A DNA stretch of 64,000 bases from Antarcticimicrobium sp040365005 (GTDB taxonomy: Bacteria; Pseudomonadota; Alphaproteobacteria; Rhodobacterales; Rhodobacteraceae): the NCBI RefSeq assembly GCF_040365005.1, contig NZ_BAABWV010000011.1:62001-126000 (forward strand), given 5' to 3'. The notes under the pieces are model-generated. The model was not told where the DNA came from, searched no databases, and was given only the letters and a program-made list of their open reading frames with translations. Position 1 is the stretch's first letter; the number at the start of each line of letters is the position of its first letter. Shown in pieces: positions 51,882-59,158 of this stretch. The position numbers and the translations under genes were made by a program.

Positions 51882-52390
51882 CTGAACCCCGCCGTCGCAA
51901 GACCGGTTCGAAACCGATCGAAAGCATTACCTTCGACGAGATCGACCGGCGCATTCTGGAAATCCTGCAGAACGACAGCGACACCCCGGTTCAGGCCATT
52001 TCCGATGCCGTCGGCCTCTCCGCCAACCCCTGCTGGCGGCGCATCAAGCGGATGGAGGAGGCCGGTGTCATCAAGAAACGCGTGGCCCTGGTCGATCAGG
52101 CCCGGGCCAACGTGCCGCTCACCGTCTTCATCGGCGTCAGCACCTCGCACCACGGGATCGACTGGCTGCACAAGTTCCGCGACCTGATCGACGAGATCCC
52201 CGAGGTCGTCGAGGCCTACCGGCTCACCGGCACGGTCGATTACATCCTCAAGGTCGTGGCGCCCGACATTGCCACCTATGACTCGGTCTACAAGCAGATG
52301 ATCCGCAAACTCGAGTTCAGCCAGGTCAATTCGATGATCTCGATGGAAGAGTTGAAATTCACCACTGCCGTCCCGACGACCTATCTGTGA
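51878..52390 (+). CDS. Lrp/AsnC family transcriptional regulator
   Basis: A 170-residue regulator: a winged-helix DNA-binding domain (DEIDRRILEILQNDSDTPVQAISDAVGLSANPCWRRIKRMEEAGVI, about residues 20–65) and a RAM ligand-binding domain (about 78–155; VVEAYRLTGTVDYILKVVAPD). It probably senses the amino-acid-like substrate of this cluster and acts at the 50197–50249 repeat (inference). Translationally coupled to the VOC gene. Confidence 0.93.
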   Translation: MTEPRRRKTGSKPIESITFDEIDRRILEILQNDSDTPVQAISDAVGLSANPCWRRIKRMEEAGVIKKRVALVDQARANVPLTVFIGVSTSHHGIDWLHKFRDLIDEIPEVVEAYRLTGTVDYILKVVAPDIATYDSVYKQMIRKLEFSQVNSMISMEELKFTTAVPTTYL

Positions 52391-52597
52391 TCCCGTCGCT
52401 TGGCCACCAGCGGGGCGGGTCGACAACATGACGGATTTCCGAGCGGGCAAGCGGAGAGAGGAAACGCCGGATGAGTCAGCATTCGAAGCGCTCGAAGGGC
52501 GCAAGGCGGTTCTGAGAGAAGAAGTCCTCTGTCAGTCGACCCGATCCTGGGCGCGGCAGCTTATGGTATTCTTTCATGAGGTTTTCGCCATGACACC

Positions 52598-52717
52598 ATG
52601 TGCCTGACGTCAATGCCAACCGGACAGTTCAAGGGTTTGACCAACGAAGATGCGGTCATCGAGGCCATGTTAGAACGAGGGAAAATTCTGGATCATCGAG
52701 GAACGCCGCAGCCATAA
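52598..52717 (+). CDS. Possible 39-residue small protein or gene remnant
   Basis: An ATG-to-TAA frame giving a plausible globular fragment (FKGLTNEDAVIEAMLERGKI ... TPQP). No ribosome site and no recognised family. It could be the 3' remnant of a larger decayed gene, since the sequence before it shows no matching frame. Confidence 0.2.
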   Translation: MCLTSMPTGQFKGLTNEDAVIEAMLERGKILDHRGTPQP

Positions 52718-52753
52718 CGGCTTGATTTCAAATGGTTGCAACGCTCCCCATTG

Positions 52754-52806
52754 CGCCTCCGGCGGGGATATGTGGAGTGGAAGGAAGGGAGGGGGCAGTT
52801 GCCCCC
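52754..52806. repeat. Degenerate GGGGATAT motif with adjacent GGGGGC/GCCCCC hairpin
   Basis: GCGCCTCCGGCGGGGATAT followed by GGAAGGAAGGGA, then a 6-bp stem GGGGGC (52791–52796)/GCCCCC (52801–52806). It shares the layout (purine-rich GAAG tail plus the same hairpin) of the 22737–22798 element but is clearly diverged. Located just past the end of the GcvT oxidoreductase gene. Confidence 0.45.
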
Positions 52807-52824
52807 CGGGCACATCGACACCGA

Positions 52825-55272
52825 TCAGGCGCGCACGCGTTCCGACTTGGGATCGTACATCGGTTTCAGCGAGACCTCGGCGGCCACGCGGGAGCCGGCC
52901 ACGTCGATCTCGTAACGCGAGGCCAGTACCTGCTGCGCGGTTTCGCCGGTGCAGGGAACATAGCCCATCCCGATCGCCCCGCCCAAATGGTGACCATAAG
53001 CGCCGGAAGACAGGTAACCCACGATCTGACCATCCCGCAGGATCGGTTCGTTGTGATAGAGCAGCGGCTCGGGGTCGGTCAGGCGGAACTGCAAAAGGCG
53101 GCGGTCCAGCCCGGCCTCCTTCTTGCGCAGCACCGCATCGCGGCCGATGAAATCGGGCTTGGCTGTCTTGACGGCAAAGCCCAGCCCGGCCTCTAACACG
53201 TGATCCTCGCAGGTGATGTCATGGCCGAAATGGCGGAACGCCTTTTCGATCCGGGCGCAATCCATCATGTGCATACCACAGAGCTTGAGGCCCATCCCCT
53301 CGCCGGCCTGCCAGATGGTTTCAAAGGCATGGGCCGCCATGTCGGCGCTCACGTAGATCTCCCAGCCCAACTCGCCCACGTAGGAGACGCGATGCACACG
53401 GGCAAGGCCAAGGCCCAGCTCGACCTCCTGCGCGGTGCCGAAGGGGTTGGTGGCGTTCGAGAAATCCCCCGGCGACACCGACTGCATCAGCTTGCGCGCA
53501 TCGGGGCCCATCACCGCCAGCACACCCTCGCCCGCCGTCACGTCGATTATCACCGCGCGATACTCGCCCAGGTGGCGGCGCAGCCAGGTCTCGTCGGCCA
53601 GACGGGTCGCGGCGGGGGTGACGACCAGATAGGCGGTCTCGGACAGGCGGGTGACGGTAACGTCGGCCTCGATCCCGCCGTGCGCGTTGAGAAACTGGGT
53701 ATAGACGATCTTGCCCGCAGGCACCGACAAGTCGGCGCCGCAGACGTGGTTAAGGAAAGCCTCGGCATCGGGACCCTCGATGCGCAGCTTGCCAAAGCTG
53801 GTCATGTCGTACATGCCGACCCCGCCGCGCACGGCGGCCAGTTCCCCGGCCACGTTGTCAAAGAAGTTCTGCCGTTTCCACGTGTATTCATACTCGGCCG
53901 CCTGACCGGGCCGGGCGAACCAGTTGGCCCTCTCCCACCCCGCCAACTCGCCAAAGACCGCACCACGTTCGGCCAGGTGGGCGTGGAGGGGCGAGCGCCG
54001 CACACCCCGCGCGCTGGCCTTTTGCCGGAACGGGTAGTGATCGGCGTAAAGCAGGCCCAGCGTCTCGGTGGCGCGTTCGACGAGATAGCGTTTGTTGCCC
54101 TGAAAGGGATGCATCCGCGAAATGTCGACGTCGCCCAGGTCAAAGGGCTTTTCGCCGTCCTGCATCCATTGTGCCAGCGCCATGCCGGCGCCGCCCGCGC
54201 TCTGGATGCCGACCGAGTTGAAGCCGGCGGCGACCCAGACGTTGTCCATCTCGGGCGCCAACCCGAGGTGATAGGCATCATCGGGCGTAAAGCTCTCCGG
54301 TCCGTTGAAAAAGGTATGAATCCCCGCATCGGCCAGCATCGGCATCCGGTTCACCGCCCGTTCCAGGATCGGTTCGAAATGGTCGAAATCCTCGGGCAGC
54401 TGGTCGAACTCGAATGTGTCGGGGATGCCGCCCATGCCCCAGGGTTTGCTGACCGGCTCGAAGGCGCCCAGCAGGATCTTGCCCGCGTCCTCCTTGTAAT
54501 AGGCGCATTCATCCGGCACCCGCAGCACCGGAAGTTGCGTCAGCCCGGCGATCGGCTCGGAGACGATGTAGAAATGTTCGCAGGCCTGAAGCGGCACATT
54601 GATGCCGGCCACGCGCCCGACCTCATGCCCCCACATGCCGGCGCAGTTGACGATCATGTCACAGGCGATGTGCCCGTCGCTGCCATCCTCGCCCTGCCAG
54701 TCGACACCGGTGACGCGACGGTGGTTGCGGGCGATCCCGGTGACCTTGATCCGTTCGCGGACGATGGCGCCGCGCTGGCGCGCTCCCTTGGCCAGGGCCA
54801 GCGCGATATTGGCCGGATCGCCCTGCCCGTCCTTGGGCAGGTAGACCCCGCCCAACACCCCGTCGAGGTTCAGGTGCGCATAGCGCGCGCCGACCTCGTC
54901 GGGGGTGATCTCCTCGATCTCGACGCCAAAGGCGCGGGCCATGGCGGCCTGTCGCCACAGTTCCTCGCGGCGTTCCTCGGTCAGGGCCACGGTGATCGAC
55001 CCGACCCGCTTGAACCCGGTGGCGACACCGGTTTCGCCCTCCAGCTCGCCGTAAAGCTCCTGGCTGTACTTGGCGAGTTTGGTCATGTTGGCGGTGGCGC
55101 GCAGCTGCGCGATCAGGCCGGCGGCGTGCCATGTGGTGCCGGAGGTGAGCTGTTTGCGCTCCAGCAGGACAACATCGGTCCAGCCCAGCCTGGTCAGGTG
55201 ATAGGCGACCGAACAGCCGACGACACCGCCGCCGATGATGACCACGCGGGCCTGGGTGGGAAGGTTGGACAT
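52825..55272 (-). CDS. FAD-dependent oxidoreductase fused to GcvT domain (dimethylglycine/sarcosine dehydrogenase type)
   Basis: An 815-residue protein. The N-terminal FAD domain has VVIIGGGVVGCSVAYHL (about 10–26) and LTSGTTWHAAGLIA, whose His is in the position of covalent flavin attachment in dimethylglycine dehydrogenase. A central FAO_M-like linker follows, then a GcvT (tetrahydrofolate-binding aminomethyltransferase) domain and C-terminal GcvT barrel (from about residue 430; GGVGMYDMTSFGKLRIEG, ACMD-like MDCARIEKAFRHFG). Such enzymes demethylate N-methyl glycines and pass formaldehyde to folate; the exact substrate is open. AAGGAG precedes the ATG. It follows an XRE–cupin regulator gene by 23 bp. 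Confidence 0.93.
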   Translation of the reverse strand: MSNLPTQARVVIIGGGVVGCSVAYHLTRLGWTDVVLLERKQLTSGTTWHAAGLIAQLRATANMTKLAKYSQELYGELEGETGVATGFKRVGSITVALTEERREELWRQAAMARAFGVEIEEITPDEVGARYAHLNLDGVLGGVYLPKDGQGDPANIALALAKGARQRGAIVRERIKVTGIARNHRRVTGVDWQGEDGSDGHIACDMIVNCAGMWGHEVGRVAGINVPLQACEHFYIVSEPIAGLTQLPVLRVPDECAYYKEDAGKILLGAFEPVSKPWGMGGIPDTFEFDQLPEDFDHFEPILERAVNRMPMLADAGIHTFFNGPESFTPDDAYHLGLAPEMDNVWVAAGFNSVGIQSAGGAGMALAQWMQDGEKPFDLGDVDISRMHPFQGNKRYLVERATETLGLLYADHYPFRQKASARGVRRSPLHAHLAERGAVFGELAGWERANWFARPGQAAEYEYTWKRQNFFDNVAGELAAVRGGVGMYDMTSFGKLRIEGPDAEAFLNHVCGADLSVPAGKIVYTQFLNAHGGIEADVTVTRLSETAYLVVTPAATRLADETWLRRHLGEYRAVIIDVTAGEGVLAVMGPDARKLMQSVSPGDFSNATNPFGTAQEVELGLGLARVHRVSYVGELGWEIYVSADMAAHAFETIWQAGEGMGLKLCGMHMMDCARIEKAFRHFGHDITCEDHVLEAGLGFAVKTAKPDFIGRDAVLRKKEAGLDRRLLQFRLTDPEPLLYHNEPILRDGQIVGYLSSGAYGHHLGGAIGMGYVPCTGETAQQVLASRYEIDVAGSRVAAEVSLKPMYDPKSERVRA

Positions 55273-55295
55273 GGGATCGGCTCCTTGCTGGCGGA

Positions 55296-55868
55296 TCAAT
55301 AGACCGGCGGGGCGATGACCCAGATCGCCACCGCCAGTTCGGCGTAGGGGTTGGCCCAGCGGAACGGTTCACCGCGAATGCGGAAGGTGTCGCCGGAATC
55401 GATGGTAAAGGCGCGCGTGCCGATCTCGAGATCGAGCCGCCCGGTGACAAGATAGGCAAGTTCCTGCGTCGGGCGCTGCGTTGCCGTTTCCAGTCGCGTG
55501 CCGGGATGAAAGGTCGAGTGGATTACCTCGAAATCGTCGGTCAGGTCGGGCGAAAGCAATTCCTCGACCAGCCCGTCGTCGCCCGGCCCCATCGGCCGCC
55601 GCGCCCCGGCGCGCACCACATAGCCCTGCTCCTCCGCCGGGGCGCGGGCCGCACCGAACAGCAGCGACAGCGGCACGTCGAAACAGGCGGCGATCTGGCG
55701 CAGGTCGGCGATCGAGGGTTCCGACATGTCCCGCTCGACCTGGCTGAGCCAGCCCACCGAGCGACCGAGCGTTTCCGCCAGTTCCGCTAGGGTCAGCCCG
55801 CGGGCGCGGCGCAGCGCGCGCAGGTCGGCACCCAGTCCCTGCGGTCGATCTGGCGGCGCGTGGTTCAT
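55296..55868 (-). CDS. XRE–cupin family transcriptional regulator
   Basis: A 190-residue regulator with an N-terminal helix-turn-helix (LRALRRARGLTLAELAETLGRSVGWLSQVERDMSEPSIADLRQIA, about 17–61) and a C-terminal cupin ligand-binding domain (TQRPTQELAYLVTGRLDLEIG, DSGDTFRIRGEPFRWANP). It shares an operon with the GcvT oxidoreductase and probably controls it and itself via the TGAAAA-rich region upstream. Confidence 0.93.
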   Translation of the reverse strand: MNHAPPDRPQGLGADLRALRRARGLTLAELAETLGRSVGWLSQVERDMSEPSIADLRQIAACFDVPLSLLFGAARAPAEEQGYVVRAGARRPMGPGDDGLVEELLSPDLTDDFEVIHSTFHPGTRLETATQRPTQELAYLVTGRLDLEIGTRAFTIDSGDTFRIRGEPFRWANPYAELAVAIWVIAPPVY

Positions 55869-55884
55869 GCCCCTGTCACCCCTC

Positions 55885-55956
55885 GTTTCCGTGAAAATTC
55901 ATCGTCATTTTTCATGATTGCGTGATTCGGTGAAAATTTCACCCATTTTTTCATAA
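55885..55956. promoter_or_regulatory. TGAAAA/TTTTCA-rich operator region upstream of the XRE–cupin gene
   Basis: It contains a near-symmetric GGTGAAAATTTCACC (55929–55943; 7-bp arms, one central base), plus TGAAAATTCA and ATTTTTCATG, and a further TTTTTTCATAAC downstream. At least four TGAAA half-sites occur in about 70 bp directly upstream of the regulator start, the usual place for autoregulation by HTH_XRE dimers. Confidence 0.65.
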
Positions 55957-56160
55957 CGATTTGCGTTTCTTCCCGATCCGCTGTCCGGTCAACGCCCGGT
56001 TCATAAGCACCGAAGCGCCTTTGGGACGGAATCGCCACCATACTTTCTGCGCCGCAGCATTTTCCATGCCCGGCAGACCCGGCGCCGGGATAGACTGGAG
56101 ACGGCTCAGCCGTGGGAGGCCAAGCTGCGCCGCGGAACCGATTGCAAGGAGATGCGGAAA

Positions 56161-56343
56161 ATGTGCCTGACCGCAGAAGCGCTCGCGCTGTTTCTGAACC
56201 TGCTGGACCCGGGGCTGATTTCCTCAGACGCCGGGCGGATCACCGTCCACGCCACCGAGGGAAAGGCCGTCTGGGTTCTGACCGAGGCGGATGGATGGTG
56301 CACCATGGCGCCCCAGATCGACCGGCTGGCGCGGTTCGATTAA
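56161..56343 (+). CDS. Small hypothetical protein
   Basis: A 60-residue frame (MCLTAEALALFLNLLDPGLI ... RLARFD) with AAGGAG at 56146–56151, 9 bp upstream of the second ATG, which is why I start at 56161 rather than 56152. No family recognised; two Cys. Its stop overlaps the stop of the convergent methionine-sulfoxide reductase gene. The 292 bp before it (55869–56160) hold the XRE operator region and otherwise nothing I can name. Confidence 0.5.
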   Translation: MCLTAEALALFLNLLDPGLISSDAGRITVHATEGKAVWVLTEADGWCTMAPQIDRLARFD

Positions 56344-56804
56344 TCCACTGCGACCTGCGCGAAGACCCGGTCGAGGATCGCCGTCAGCGCCCGGGCGTCC
56401 TGTTCGGTGAAGGCATCCGGGAGGTTGCTGTCGATGTCGAACACCCCGATCAGCCCCCCGGAGCCGTCACGCACGGGAAGCACCAGTTCCGAGCGGGTGG
56501 TGCTGGCGCAGGCGATGTGATCGGCGAATGCCTCGACATCCGGCACCAGCTGCACCGCGCCGGTCCGCGCCGCCGCGCCACAAACGCCACGGGCGAACGG
56601 GATGGTCAGACAGCCATGCCCGCCCTGGTAGGGGCCGATCTTGAGCAACTCGGGCGCCACCACGCGATAGAACCCGGTCCAGTCGAACCGGTCGTCCGAC
56701 TGGTGCACCTCGCAGGCGACGGTCGCCATCAGGGCGATGGGATCAGTCTCTCCATCGGTTAGCGCGGCGATGGTCCCGGACAGGCTGTCGTAGTCGACGC
56801 GCAT
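56340..56804 (-). CDS. Free methionine-(R)-sulfoxide reductase (GAF domain)
   Basis: A 154-residue single GAF-domain protein. C65, C75 and C99 have the same spacing (10 and 24) as the three conserved Cys of E. coli fRMsr (C84, C94, C118), so the redox-active set is complete. GPYQGGHGCLTIPFARGVCG and HIACASTTRSELVLPV are the marker segments. It reduces free Met-R-sulfoxide in the cytoplasm using thioredoxin. The ATG at 56804 has AAAAGGGG upstream; an earlier in-frame ATG adds an unrelated tail. Confidence 0.94.
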   Translation of the reverse strand: MRVDYDSLSGTIAALTDGETDPIALMATVACEVHQSDDRFDWTGFYRVVAPELLKIGPYQGGHGCLTIPFARGVCGAAARTGAVQLVPDVEAFADHIACASTTRSELVLPVRDGSGGLIGVFDIDSNLPDAFTEQDARALTAILDRVFAQVAVD

Positions 56805-56860
56805 GGGCGGCCCCTTTTCCTGCGCCGGGGGCCGCAACCGGCCCCCGAATGACCCTCGGG

Positions 56861-58033
56861 TCAGACCCGTTCGATGGCGATGGCGGTGCCCTCGCCGCCG
56901 CCGATGCAGATCGCGGCGACCCCGCGCTTGAGCCCGCGCGTTTCAAGCGCGTTCAGCAGCGTGACCATGATCCGCGCGCCGCTGGCGCCGATCGGATGGC
57001 CCAGAACACAGGCGCCGCCATTGACGTTCATGATGTCGCGCGGAATGCCCATTTCGTGCATGAAGGCCATGGGCACTACCGCAAAGGCCTCGTTGACCTC
57101 CCACAGGTCGACATCGCCGATCGTCCAACCGATCCGGTCGAGCAGTTTGCGCGCCGCCGGAACCGGGGCGGTGGCGAACTGCGACGGAGCCTGTGCGTGC
57201 GAGGCATGGCCGAGAATGCGGGCGCGGATGGTGAGCCCCTGCGCCTCGGCATGATCGCGCGAGGCCAACACCAGTGCCGCCGCCCCGTCCGAGATCGACG
57301 AGGAGTTCGCCGCCGTCACCGTGCCATCCTTGCGAAAGGCCGGTTTCAGCATCGGAATCTTCTCGGGCCGGGCCTTGCCGGGCTGTTCGTCGCGGGTCAG
57401 GACCTCTTCGCCGGTGCGGGCGTGGATCGTGACCGGGGTGATCTCGCCCTCGACGGCACCGGAACGCTCGGCCTCCAGCGCGTTGTCGAGCGAAGCGATG
57501 GCATATTGGTCCTGTGCCTCGCGCGTGAACTGGAACGCCTCGGCGCAATCTTCGGCAAAGGTGCCCATCAGGCGCCCCTTGTCATAGGCATCCTCGAGCC
57601 CGTCCAGGAACATGTGGTCGATCACCTGTCCGTGGCCGATCCGCGCCCCGCCGCGCATCTTGGGCAGCAGGTAGGGCGCGTTCGACATGCTCTCCATGCC
57701 ACCGGCGATCATCACGTCGTGATTGCCCAGCGCGATCTGGTCCCAGGCCAGCATCGCCGCCTTCATGCCCGATCCGCACATCTTGTTCAGCGTGGTGGCC
57801 GGCACCTCCTGGCCCAGCCCGGCGGCGAACCCGGCCTGACGCGCCGGCGCCTGGCCCTGGCCGGCCGGCAGCACGCATCCCATCAGGACTTCGTCCACCG
57901 TTTCCGTCCCGGCCCCCTGCAGCGCCGCGCGGATCGCCGCGCCGCCCAGTTCGGCGGCGGGAACGCCATCGAACATGCCTTGGAATCCGCCCATCGGCGT
58001 CCGCGCCGCCCCCGCGATCACGACCTCTTTCAT
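56861..58033 (-). CDS. Acetyl-CoA C-acyltransferase (thiolase)
   Basis: A 390-residue thiolase. The nucleophilic Cys is C86 in NKMCGSGM, with GHPIGASGAR (His) and CIGGGEG (second Cys) near the C-terminus. It performs thiolytic cleavage or Claisen condensation of acyl-CoAs. Biosynthetic (PhaA) and degradative roles are hard to separate; no beta-oxidation partners lie nearby. GGAGGA precedes the ATG. Confidence 0.95.
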   Translation of the reverse strand: MKEVVIAGAARTPMGGFQGMFDGVPAAELGGAAIRAALQGAGTETVDEVLMGCVLPAGQGQAPARQAGFAAGLGQEVPATTLNKMCGSGMKAAMLAWDQIALGNHDVMIAGGMESMSNAPYLLPKMRGGARIGHGQVIDHMFLDGLEDAYDKGRLMGTFAEDCAEAFQFTREAQDQYAIASLDNALEAERSGAVEGEITPVTIHARTGEEVLTRDEQPGKARPEKIPMLKPAFRKDGTVTAANSSSISDGAAALVLASRDHAEAQGLTIRARILGHASHAQAPSQFATAPVPAARKLLDRIGWTIGDVDLWEVNEAFAVVPMAFMHEMGIPRDIMNVNGGACVLGHPIGASGARIMVTLLNALETRGLKRGVAAICIGGGEGTAIAIERV

Positions 58034-58120
58034 TCGACATCCTCCCCTCAAGACGGACAACAGATTGGTAACGATTCCGGTCTAGCCTGATCGCATCGAA
58101 AACGCCACCAAAGGACCGTT

Positions 58121-58459
58121 ATGGAGTTGACCAGCACCCGGCAGGGCGATGCGCGCATCGTCACCGTACAGGCGGACCGGATCGATGCCGCCGTCGCCAT
58201 TCAGTTCAAGGATCGCATGCGCCTGGAGACCGAGGGGGGGCCGGACCGGGTGATCCTGAACCTGTCATCGGTTTCCTTCATCGATTCCAGCGGGCTGGGC
58301 GCCATCGTCGCCGCGATGAAACAAATGGGCGCCGGGCGCCGGCTCGATCTGGCCGGCCTGTCGCCGATGGTGGAAAAGGTCTTTCGCCTGACCCGGATGG
58401 ATACCGTTTTCACCCTGTTTCCGTCGCTGGACGACGCGATGGCCGAGCTTGGAGCATGA
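58121..58459 (+). CDS. STAS domain anti-sigma factor antagonist (RsbV/SpoIIAA-like)
   Basis: A 112-residue STAS protein with the phosphorylatable Ser in SFIDSSGLGAIVAAM (S56). AAAGGA is upstream. In partner-switching systems the unphosphorylated form binds the anti-sigma kinase and releases its target. The kinase-like protein is encoded next, 39 bp downstream, so the pair probably forms one switch. Confidence 0.92.
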   Translation: MELTSTRQGDARIVTVQADRIDAAVAIQFKDRMRLETEGGPDRVILNLSSVSFIDSSGLGAIVAAMKQMGAGRRLDLAGLSPMVEKVFRLTRMDTVFTLFPSLDDAMAELGA

Positions 58460-58498
58460 CAGCCGGTTCTGCCCGAAGCCGGCTGGCCCGCCTGTCCG

Positions 58499-58936
58499 AT
58501 GTCACAACAGTTTTCACATAAGTTCCAAGCAGCCAGCCCGGCCGCGCGCGAGGGAATCGCCGGGGTCATGGCACGATTGCAGGCGATGGGCCTTCCGCCG
58601 AAGGCGGCGGAGAACGTGGAGATCGCCTTTGCCGAGGCGGTCAACAATGTCATCGAACATGCCTATTGCGGTCGCAAGGGGCACAAGATCGCGGTCCGCG
58701 CCCGGTTATCGAAAACCGCGCTGGAACTGACGCTCAGTGACAACGGCAGGCCGTTGCCCGGCGGGCATGTCCCGCGGGAATCGTGCCTCGACCTGGACCG
58801 CCCCCGCAACGAATTACCCGAGGGCGGGTTCGGCTGGGGATTGATTCACCAGCTGACCGATCACGTCCGCTACGAGCGCAGGAACGGACGAAACCTGCTA
58901 TCGCTGCTGTTTCGCCTGACCGAAGCAAACGGGTGA
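58499..58936 (+). CDS. HATPase_c anti-sigma regulatory factor (RsbW-like serine kinase)
   Basis: A 145-residue GHKL ATPase domain. N-box AFAEAVNNVIEHAY, G1 LSDNGRPLP and G2 EGGFGWGLI are all present. It would phosphorylate the STAS Ser encoded next door and sequester a sigma factor or other partner. No sigma factor or PP2C phosphatase gene is nearby. No ribosome site is evident for the chosen ATG, but no better start exists in frame. Confidence 0.9.
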   Translation: MSQQFSHKFQAASPAAREGIAGVMARLQAMGLPPKAAENVEIAFAEAVNNVIEHAYCGRKGHKIAVRARLSKTALELTLSDNGRPLPGGHVPRESCLDLDRPRNELPEGGFGWGLIHQLTDHVRYERRNGRNLLSLLFRLTEANG

Positions 58937-59158
58937 TCCGGCGGCGCGCGCCCTGAAACCGCCGCAATCGCTCCCAACTGCTGCCCGATTGCCGGGTGAC
59001 AAAGGGGATGTAGCTGCAACAAGCTTCCCTCGGTGCCGTGCTGCAATTGCCCCCACCCATTGCGCGGCGCCGAGGCCTTTCCCCCCGCACCCTACACCGG
59101 TTGGCTTTCCCGCCGCCGCGCCCTACTGTCCCGAACGGACAGGACAAGGGGGACATCC

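Larger units (their letters stand above)
52391..52824. other. 434-bp intergenic region between the Lrp cluster and the GcvT oxidoreductase gene
   Basis: It contains one short open frame (52598–52717), a degenerate copy of a GGGGATAT...AAGGAAGG motif (52754–52790) and a GC hairpin next to it. The remainder shows lower GC than flanking genes and no recognisable feature. Confidence 0.55.

Noticed and set aside
40299..52390. Interpretation of the cluster as an ordinary dipeptide-use operon
   Set aside because: Not fully excluded, but the PLP, FAD and ATC-hydrolase-like genes with their own Lrp regulator exceed what dipeptide use needs.
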